Of a stretch of 10,562 nucleotides of DNA, positions 1-5,296 are shown one piece after another. Position 1 is the first letter of the stretch. Every line of letters starts with the position of its first letter. A model generated the notes under the pieces. It saw only the letters and a list, made by a program, of their open reading frames with translations, did not search any database and was not told where the DNA came from. Position numbers and translations under genes: made by a program. The stretch comes from Spirochaetales bacterium (GTDB lineage: Bacteria; Spirochaetota; Spirochaetia; Sphaerochaetales; Sphaerochaetaceae), in contig JAGABK010000065.1 of NCBI GenBank assembly GCA_017614625.1, positions 1 through 10,562 on the forward strand, written 5' to 3'.

Positions 1-254
1 ACATCGACAAGGTTTCCGAGCATCCGATAAAGAGGATGATGGCAGACGGAGTGAGCGTGAACATCAACACTGATGACCCGATCCAGTCCAACGTGGTGCT
101 TTCGAAGGAATACACCTACGCACGTGATGAAATCGGAATCAGCGAGAAGGCCCTGAAGGCCATGCAGATAAGAACCCTTGACCATATCTTCAGACCGGAG
201 CTGAAAGACGAGCTCATGAAGATTTTCGATTTTGACCTGGAGGCAATGAAATGA
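1..254 (+). CDS. add: Adenosine deaminase, C-terminal part (5' end outside window)
   Basis: The reading frame is open from base 3 to the TGA at 252-254, so this is the last 83 or so residues of a longer protein. It reads HPIKRMMADGVSVNINTDDP, which matches the C-terminal region of adenosine deaminases (HPxK...G...xNTDDP). The Asp pair encoded at 72-77 corresponds to the zinc-binding and catalytic Asp-Asp of the family. An EYTYA stretch follows, comparable to the HEYTVA-type segment of the E. coli enzyme. In this family the enzyme hydrolyses adenosine to inosine plus ammonia in the cytosol. The zinc-binding HxH motif near the N terminus cannot be checked. The stop overlaps the next gene by 4 bp (ATGA), so translation is probably coupled. 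A related purine or aminodeoxyfutalosine deaminase of the same superfamily is possible, but the downstream IMP dehydrogenase favours adenosine deaminase. Confidence 0.8.
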   Translation, partial: IDKVSEHPIKRMMADGVSVNINTDDPIQSNVVLSKEYTYARDEIGISEKALKAMQIRTLDHIFRPELKDELMKIFDFDLEAMK

Positions 255-1417
255 AAATAACAGACGTACAGACATTCCCGCTCAGATACATCAAGGACGC
301 CCCGAAGATTCCCAGGACGTTCCTTCTGTGCAAGGTCACCACAGACGAGGGTCTTGTCGGTTGGGGCGAGGCAAGCACGGCCTACGGACACCACTTCCCG
401 CTTGTCGCCAAGGAGATCATCGACCATACCCTGAAGAGACTGGTCGTGGGGGAGGACCCCAGGGACATCGAGCGTCTGGTCCAGAAGATGCGCATGTGGA
501 TATGGGGCTATCTCGGACCTGTGGGAGTCTCCAACCAGGCCATCGCGGCGATTGAGATCGCCCTGTGGGATATCATGGGAAAGGCCGCGGGCATGCCCGT
601 CTACAAGCTGCTCGGTGCCAACAGGGACGAGATCGAGATCTATGCGACGGGATGCACCAACTTCGACGTGGATTTCGACTGGCACAGGCAGTTCTTCAGC
701 AGGGCCCTGAAGGCCGGTTTCAAGGGCGTCAAGTGCCGCGTGGGAAAGAGCCGCGACTGGGACGAGGCCTTCGTGGCGAACATCCGCGAATACATCGGAC
801 CTGACAAGAAGCTGTTCATCGACGCGTACATGACGTACACTCCGGAGACAGCCTTCGAGATGGCCAAGCGCTTCGCCAAGTACAATCCGTACTTCTTCGA
901 GGAGCCTGTCTCCCAGTACGACACCACTTCCTATGCGAATCTCACCAAGGTGTCCCCCGTGCCGATTGCCCTCGGAGAAAGGGTGACGTCGTTGTTCGAG
1001 TTCAAGAACCTCTACCAGCAGGGAATCGGGAACATCTGGCAGCCAGATGCCACGATTGCGGGCGGTATCTCGGAATGCAGGAAGATCTGCGACTTCGCCG
1101 AAGCCTACAGCATCGAATGCATCCCGCACATCGGCGGTCTGTCGGCAGTCGGAATCGCGGCCAACCTCAACCTGGCCCTGGCCTGCAGGAGCGTGCGCCA
1201 GCTGGAGGTCGACGGAGCCGAGTACCAGCCTCTCAGGGACGAGATCATCACCGAGCCCATCTTCAATACGGACAAGATCACCGACGGCATGCTCCGTCCG
1301 AGCGGCAAGCCCGGTCTCGGAATCGAGGTCGACGAGGAAGCCCTGAAGCAGTTCCCATACGAACGGGGTTTGATATATCCTGATTTCTACCCGCAGTACG
1401 GAACGGGAATACTCTGA
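251..1417 (+). CDS. Enolase superfamily enzyme, mandelate racemase type; probable acid-sugar dehydratase or epimerase
   Basis: This 388 aa protein has the normal family length: an N-terminal capping domain (about 1-120) followed by the modified TIM barrel. Metal-binding residues lie on successive strands: D191 (FIDAY), E217 (FFEEPV) and E243 (LGERV). The base motif is K161-C-R163, and a His-Asp dyad is formed by D266 (WQPDATIAGG) and H293 (IPHIGG), 27 residues apart as in mandelate racemase. These residues place it in the mandelate racemase subgroup, which abstracts the proton alpha to a carboxylate with Mg2+ help. Most such enzymes with a Lys plus His-Asp dyad dehydrate or epimerise sugar acids. 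Arg replaces the second Lys of the usual KxK motif. The substrate cannot be read from sequence. A GGAGG at 239-243 sits 7 nt before the ATG, and the start overlaps the deaminase stop. Its place between two purine genes is unexplained. Confidence 0.88.
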   Translation: MKITDVQTFPLRYIKDAPKIPRTFLLCKVTTDEGLVGWGEASTAYGHHFPLVAKEIIDHTLKRLVVGEDPRDIERLVQKMRMWIWGYLGPVGVSNQAIAAIEIALWDIMGKAAGMPVYKLLGANRDEIEIYATGCTNFDVDFDWHRQFFSRALKAGFKGVKCRVGKSRDWDEAFVANIREYIGPDKKLFIDAYMTYTPETAFEMAKRFAKYNPYFFEEPVSQYDTTSYANLTKVSPVPIALGERVTSLFEFKNLYQQGIGNIWQPDATIAGGISECRKICDFAEAYSIECIPHIGGLSAVGIAANLNLALACRSVRQLEVDGAEYQPLRDEIITEPIFNTDKITDGMLRPSGKPGLGIEVDEEALKQFPYERGLIYPDFYPQYGTGIL

Positions 1418-1432
1418 CGGCAAGGTGACGAC

Positions 1433-2938
1433 ATGGCATTTTTCTACGACGATCTCTCACGCACATTCAGCGAATATCTTCTGATTCCGGGCTTCTCCTC
1501 GGAGAAATGCATTCCGGACAACGTGTCCCTGAAGACCCCTCTTGTCAAATACCGCAAGGGGCAGGAGGAATGCCCTCTTGAGATGAACATCCCCATGGTG
1601 TCCGCCATCATGCAGGCGGTTTCCGGGGTCAAGATGGGCGAGGCCCTCTCCCGCGAAGGCGGCGTGGCCTTCATCTACGGATCCCAGAGCGTTGCCAGCG
1701 AGGCCGAGATGGTCCGCAAGGTCAAGCGCAGCAAATCCGGATTCGTAGAGTCGGACTCGAACCTGAGGCCGGACGACACCCTGGAAGACGTCATCGAACT
1801 GACGGCAAGGACGGGGCATTCGACGATTGCCGTCACGGACGACGGAACGGGAAGCGGAAAGCTCCTGGGCGTAGTCACAAGCCGCGACTACCGTGTCTCG
1901 AGGATGACCGGAGCGGAGGAAGTGCAGTCTTTCATGACCCCGTTCGAAAAGCTTGTCACCGGCCGAGAGGGAATCTCCCTGGCCGAGGCCAACGACATGA
2001 TCTGGGAGCACAAGCTCAACCAGCTTCCGGTCATAACGGAGGACGGACATCTGGTCGCCTTCGTGTTCAGGAAGGACTACTCCTCGCACAAGGCCAATCC
2101 CGACGAGCTTCTCGATTCCCACAAGCGCTACATCGTAGGTGCCGGAATCAATACACGCGACTTTGCAGAGCGCGTCCCCGCGCTGGTCGACGCCGGAGCA
2201 GATGTCCTTTGCATCGATTCGTCAGAAGGTTTCTCCTCATGGCAGAAGAACACCCTCAAGTGGATCCGCGACAGGTACGGTGATTCAGTGAAGGTCGGTG
2301 CAGGCAACGTCGTTGACGCCGAGGGATTCCGCTTCCTTGCCGATTGCGGCGCTGATTTCGTAAAGGTGGGAATAGGCGGAGGCTCGATCTGCATCACCAG
2401 GGAGACGAAGGGCATCGGCAGAGGCCAGGCATCGGCGGTGATAGACGTCGCCAAGGCCAGGGACGAGTATTTCCGCGAGACGGGAATCTACGTGCCGGTC
2501 TGCTCAGACGGCGGAATCGTTTACGACTACCATATGACGCTGGCTCTGGCCATGGGTGCCGATTTCCTCATGCTGGGACGCTATTTCGCGCGTTTCGACG
2601 AGTCTCCCTCCAACAAGGTCAACGTCAACGGCTCATTCATGAAGGAGTACTGGGGAGAGGGTTCGGCCCGCGCCCGCAACTGGCAGCGCTACGACATGGG
2701 AGGAAAGCAGAAGCTCTCGTTCGTGGAGGGCGTCGACTCCTATGTGCCGTACGCCGGAGCCCTTCATGACAACGTGGCGGTCTCCCTTGCGAAGATCCGC
2801 AGCACCATGTGCAACTGCGGCGCCCTGAACCTTGATGAGTTCAGGCAGAAGGCGAAGCTGACGGTGGTCTCTCCCACGTCCATCGTCGAAGGCGGCGCGC
2901 ATGATGTGGTGCTCAAGGACAGAACCGAAATCAAGTGA
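1433..2938 (+). CDS. guaB: Inosine-5'-monophosphate dehydrogenase, trichomonad-like type
   Basis: The enzyme oxidises IMP to XMP with NAD+, the committed step to guanine nucleotides. The 501 aa chain is a TIM barrel with an inserted CBS pair (about 112-215, including the segments TLEDVIEL and FMTPFEKLV). The catalytic loop is GIGGGSICITRE with nucleophile C320. The IMP-binding CSDGG contains D359, the NAD-site CIDSS contains D262, and the mobile flap carries the R419-Y420 base (NWQRYD). From memory, the protein is nearly collinear, offset by one residue, with Tritrichomonas foetus IMPDH (C319, R418-Y419, D261, D358). It shares long strings such as EYWGEGSxRARNWQRYD and STMCNCGAL. It also keeps K311 and E432, equivalent to T. 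foetus K310 and E431, residues tied to weak mycophenolic acid binding. AAGGTGA at 1422-1428 lies 4 nt before the ATG, and the gene starts 15 bp after the previous stop, so it is probably in the same operon. Confidence 0.96.
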   Translation: MAFFYDDLSRTFSEYLLIPGFSSEKCIPDNVSLKTPLVKYRKGQEECPLEMNIPMVSAIMQAVSGVKMGEALSREGGVAFIYGSQSVASEAEMVRKVKRSKSGFVESDSNLRPDDTLEDVIELTARTGHSTIAVTDDGTGSGKLLGVVTSRDYRVSRMTGAEEVQSFMTPFEKLVTGREGISLAEANDMIWEHKLNQLPVITEDGHLVAFVFRKDYSSHKANPDELLDSHKRYIVGAGINTRDFAERVPALVDAGADVLCIDSSEGFSSWQKNTLKWIRDRYGDSVKVGAGNVVDAEGFRFLADCGADFVKVGIGGGSICITRETKGIGRGQASAVIDVAKARDEYFRETGIYVPVCSDGGIVYDYHMTLALAMGADFLMLGRYFARFDESPSNKVNVNGSFMKEYWGEGSARARNWQRYDMGGKQKLSFVEGVDSYVPYAGALHDNVAVSLAKIRSTMCNCGALNLDEFRQKAKLTVVSPTSIVEGGAHDVVLKDRTEIK

Positions 2939-2956
2939 GTTGAATGGCCAAAGGCC

Positions 2957-2986
2957 TTGAAAACCAGTCGGAAAAAGTGTTAAGTT
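2957..2986 (+). promoter_or_regulatory. Possible promoter for the tRNA gene
   Basis: TTGAAA (2957-2962, 5 of 6 to the -35 consensus) is followed after 18 nt by TAAGTT (2981-2986), with a TG one base upstream (2978-2979) as in extended -10 elements. The predicted start near 2993 would give a short leader before the tRNA. The -10 hexamer is poor (3 of 6), so the tRNA may instead be transcribed by readthrough from guaB. Confidence 0.35.
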
Positions 2987-2991
2987 TAGAC

Positions 2992-3006
2992 GCTGTCGCA
3001 GACAGC
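2992..3006 (+). other. Perfect 6-bp hairpin abutting the tRNA 5' end
   Basis: GCTGTC-GCA-GACAGC forms a 6-bp stem with a 3-nt loop and ends 2 nt before the first tRNA base. It has no following T-run, so it is not an intrinsic terminator. It may be leader structure or an aid to 5' end processing of the tRNA precursor. The role is inferred only from position. Confidence 0.5.
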
Positions 3007-3008
3007 AC

Positions 3009-3081
3009 GGGCCTGTAGCTCAGCGGTTAGAGCAGAGGACTCATAATCCTTTGGTCCTGAGTTCAAATCTCAGTGGGCCCA
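3009..3081 (+). tRNA. tRNA with CAU anticodon, probably tRNA-Ile2 (elongator tRNA-Met possible)
   Basis: A full 73-nt cloverleaf can be drawn. The acceptor stem is GGGCCTG with TGGGCCC, including G-U pairs at 6-67 and 7-66. The D stem is GCTC/GAGC and the anticodon stem is GAGGA/TCCTT around CTCATAA. The T stem is CTGAG/CTCAG around TTCAAAT, and the discriminator is A at 3081. The anticodon CAT lies at 3042-3044. CCA is not encoded. The C4-G69 and C5-G68 pairs, the G27-U43 pair and the TTGGTC variable region resemble E. coli minor isoleucine tRNA, whose C34 is changed to lysidine by TilS. Elongator methionine tRNA also carries CTCATAA loops, so the identity is not settled. A terminator follows after one base. 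Confidence 0.93.
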
Positions 3082-3082
3082 T

Positions 3083-3120
3083 AAGAAGACCTTGCACAAT
3101 ACGCAGGGTCTTCTTTTTTT
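3083..3120 (+). terminator. Strong intrinsic terminator after the tRNA
   Basis: AAGAAGACC (3083-3091) pairs perfectly with GGTCTTCTT (3107-3115). The stem extends inward by TTGC/GCAG (one T-G pair) to a 7-nt loop, and the T-run reaches 3120. It begins one base after the tRNA and should separate the guaB/tRNA transcript from the molybdenum hydroxylase locus. Confidence 0.93.
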
Positions 3121-3134
3121 GTAAACAGGGGCAA

Positions 3135-3163
3135 TTCTCATCATCCGCTGTAAATGCTATACT
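3135..3163 (+). promoter_or_regulatory. Extended -10 promoter of large-subunit copy 1, positioned for a leaderless mRNA
   Basis: TTCTCA (3135-3140), a 17-nt spacer, then TGC-TATACT with the hexamer at 3158-3163. Only 6 nt separate the hexamer from the ATG at 3170, so the expected transcription start falls on or beside the A of the start codon. No Shine-Dalgarno-like sequence lies between the terminator and the ATG. The second copy has the same geometry to the base, which strengthens the call. Confidence 0.72.
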
Positions 3164-3169
3164 CTTCAC

Positions 3170-5245
3170 ATGCAGGACATCATCGGGACTTCGGTATTTC
3201 GTTCGGACGCTCCGGACAAGGTGAGAGGCAAGGCTGTCTATACGGCCGACATCATGATGGAAGGGACGTTGCACGTCTCCCTCGCAAGGTCCTCCGCGGC
3301 CCATGCGGTTCTCAAGGGGATAAGGGTCCCGGACCTGCCCGACGGCTGCTTCGTCTTCACGGCGAAGGACCTTGCACAGAACTTCATCCCGTCCATCTTC
3401 AGCGAGCAGCCGGTCCTGGCCTTCGACAGGATCAGGTACCAGGGCGAGGCCTTCGCAATCGTGGCGGCACCAACGAAGGAGATGGCCGATTCCATAGCAG
3501 CATCGATCGAACCGGAACTCGAGGTCCTTGAGACGGTCGACAGCATAGCCGACGCACTTGATGAGAAAAAGCCCGCGCTCTTCGATAAGGGCAACGTCTG
3601 CAGCAGCTTCCATTCGGATAAGGGCGATGTGGACAAGGGCTTTGCGGAGAGCTTTCTCGTCCTGGAAGGCGACTTCGAGACGCCCGTGCAGATACATGGC
3701 TTCATCGAGCCGGAAGCGGCGGTAAGCTACATAGATGAGAACGGAAAGCTCGTTCTGGTCTCCTCCACGCAGAACGCGTTCGGAGACCTGTACACCGCAG
3801 CGGTTGCCACAGGCAGGCCTCAGTCGGAGATAATCTCCATGGCCGCGACCGTCGGAGGGGCCTTCGGAGGCAAGGACGGCAACACGGCGCAGGTCTATGC
3901 CGCGGTGGTTAGCCACCTCACTGGAAAACCGGCACGGTTCATATACAGCAGGGAAGAGAACATCCGCTACGGCATGAAGAGGCACAAGTCCGTCACACAT
4001 GCGAAAGTGGGTTTCGCCAAGGACGGAAGGATACTGGCGGCCGAATGCCATATGCTTCTGGACACCGGAGCCTATGCGCTTCTGGGACCGTCGGTCCTGA
4101 ACCTGGGCCTTGAGCATTTCTCGGGCGCCTACTGCATCCCCAACGTCAGACTGGGCGGCAAGCTGCTTTACACAAACCACGCGCCGGCATCGGCCATGAG
4201 GGGATTCGGAGCCCCGCAGGCTGCCATGGCGTTCGAGAATCTTCTCAACCGGGCGGCCGGGAAGCTCGGTCTGGACATGATAGCAATCAGGAAGCTCAAC
4301 GCCATCCACAAGGGACAGCCCGGACCGATGGGCGGAATCAACGAGCATGAGATGGGACTTGAGGAGGCTCTGGACCGCTTCGCCGAGAGCGATTTCTACA
4401 AGGAGATGACAGAGCAACCCGAGAAGGACTGCGGCTACGGACTTGCCGTGGGCATGATGAGCAGCGGCCTGGGCAAGCACATCCCCGACACCTGCTATGT
4501 CACCATAAGAAGGAAAGACGGAGGATTCGCTGTAAGGACATCGCTGATAGACATAGGGCAGGGCAGCCGGACGGCGCTGACGCAGATTGCTGCCAAGGCC
4601 CTGGATGTTCCCTTCGGGGCGATAGACATGCAGATGGGAAGCACCGTGGACAACCTCGACAGCGGCTCAACGGCGGCCAGCAGGTCCACCTTCATCTGCG
4701 GAAACGCAATCATCGAAGCGGCGAAGAAGATAAGGGAAGGGGCGGACGAAGCCCGGGCAAGCTGTGCGTTCCCGGAGGCTTCGGGACAGGCCATCCACAC
4801 GTATTTTGCCTTCATAGTGCAGGGGGCCAAGGTCAAGGTCGATCCGGTGACGGGCAAGACGGACGTCCTGTGGATCCACTGCGTGACGGACACCGGCAGG
4901 GTCATCAACCCCTCCATGCTCGACGGACAGGTCTTCGGCGGGGTGGCCATGAGCCTTGGAATGACGCTGAGCGAGGAGATCCGGTACAGGAACGGAAGGT
5001 CTTTGGAGAACGGGCTCGGCAACTATATCCTTCCCACGGCCCTGGACGTCCCGAAGCTGACCAACGAGTTCATTGAGAAACCCGAGGAAAGCGGGCCGTA
5101 CGGGGCGAAGGGAATGGCGGAGCTTCCGACCGTTGCGGTCGCGCCTGCAATCACCACTGCGGTGTGCTCCCTGTATGAGGACCTTGAGATAAACACCGTT
5201 CCGATCGACAGGACGGCGATTCTGGGAAGCAGGAGGCGGACATGA
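3170..5245 (+). CDS. xdhA: Xanthine dehydrogenase-family molybdopterin-binding subunit, copy 1
   Basis: This 691 aa protein is the catalytic subunit of a three-subunit molybdenum hydroxylase, a family that hydroxylates purines or other N-heterocycles and aldehydes using water. The N-terminal hammerhead domain opens with IGTSVFRSDAPDKVRGKA. The cofactor-binding region shows STQ (199-201), GGAFGGKD (229-236), AMRGFGAPQ (342-350), GQGSRT (463-468) and TAASRST (501-507). The presumed catalytic Glu is E651 in KGMAE. Compared with bovine xanthine oxidase, E802 becomes D236 and R880 falls on a Leu (312 or 314), so xanthine as substrate is not assured. R344 (bovine R912) is kept. The ATG at 3170 is the only possible standard start: the in-frame stop at 3122-3124 is followed by no other ATG, GTG or TTG. 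It has no ribosome site and sits directly behind a promoter. FAD and Fe-S partners lie downstream of copy 2. Confidence 0.93.
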   Translation: MQDIIGTSVFRSDAPDKVRGKAVYTADIMMEGTLHVSLARSSAAHAVLKGIRVPDLPDGCFVFTAKDLAQNFIPSIFSEQPVLAFDRIRYQGEAFAIVAAPTKEMADSIAASIEPELEVLETVDSIADALDEKKPALFDKGNVCSSFHSDKGDVDKGFAESFLVLEGDFETPVQIHGFIEPEAAVSYIDENGKLVLVSSTQNAFGDLYTAAVATGRPQSEIISMAATVGGAFGGKDGNTAQVYAAVVSHLTGKPARFIYSREENIRYGMKRHKSVTHAKVGFAKDGRILAAECHMLLDTGAYALLGPSVLNLGLEHFSGAYCIPNVRLGGKLLYTNHAPASAMRGFGAPQAAMAFENLLNRAAGKLGLDMIAIRKLNAIHKGQPGPMGGINEHEMGLEEALDRFAESDFYKEMTEQPEKDCGYGLAVGMMSSGLGKHIPDTCYVTIRRKDGGFAVRTSLIDIGQGSRTALTQIAAKALDVPFGAIDMQMGSTVDNLDSGSTAASRSTFICGNAIIEAAKKIREGADEARASCAFPEASGQAIHTYFAFIVQGAKVKVDPVTGKTDVLWIHCVTDTGRVINPSMLDGQVFGGVAMSLGMTLSEEIRYRNGRSLENGLGNYILPTALDVPKLTNEFIEKPEESGPYGAKGMAELPTVAVAPAITTAVCSLYEDLEINTVPIDRTAILGSRRRT

Positions 5246-5289
5246 TTCGGCTCCAGCGTAATTCTCACGATTGCCGGCTTTTGGTATAA
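5231..5289 (+). pseudogene. Relic ribosome site and start codon left at the duplication junction
   Basis: AGGAGG (5231-5236), 5 nt, then ATGA overlapping the stop of copy 1 (ATG 5242, TGA 5243-5245). The frame opened by this ATG ends at TAA 5287-5289 after 15 codons that match nothing I recognise. The same arrangement (AGGAGG 7358-7363, 5 nt, ATGA at 7369) starts the FAD subunit after copy 2. I read this as the fossil start of the original downstream gene, cut off when the large-subunit unit was duplicated. It might still be translated as a short peptide. Confidence 0.6.
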
Positions 5290-5290
5290 T
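5262..5290 (+). promoter_or_regulatory. Extended -10 promoter of large-subunit copy 2, positioned for a leaderless mRNA
   Basis: TTCTCA (5262-5267), a 17-nt spacer, then TGG-TATAAT with a perfect -10 hexamer at 5285-5290, 6 nt before the ATG at 5297. Spacing is identical to the copy 1 promoter although most spacer bases differ, which suggests selection on the promoter itself. The expected start site is at or next to the ATG, and there is no Shine-Dalgarno sequence. Confidence 0.78.
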
Positions 5291-5296
5291 CCTGAC

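Noticed and set aside
116..1423. Long open frame on the - strand (435 codons)
   Set aside because: It is fully antisense to the enolase superfamily gene and lacks family motifs; a mirror of codon bias.
2946..2956. GGCC-AAA-GGCC hairpin just after guaB as a terminator
   Set aside because: The stem is only 4 bp and has no T-run; the real terminator lies after the tRNA.
3121..3169. Purine riboswitch or operator upstream of the molybdenum hydroxylase genes
   Set aside because: Only about 50 nt lie between terminator and ATG, with no room for an aptamer in a leaderless message, and I found no clear inverted repeat shared by both promoters.
3041..4480. Long open frame on the - strand (479 codons)
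   Set aside because: It lies opposite the well-supported large-subunit gene, shows no recognisable domain, runs through the terminator and tRNA, and is explained by GC-rich codon use on the + strand.
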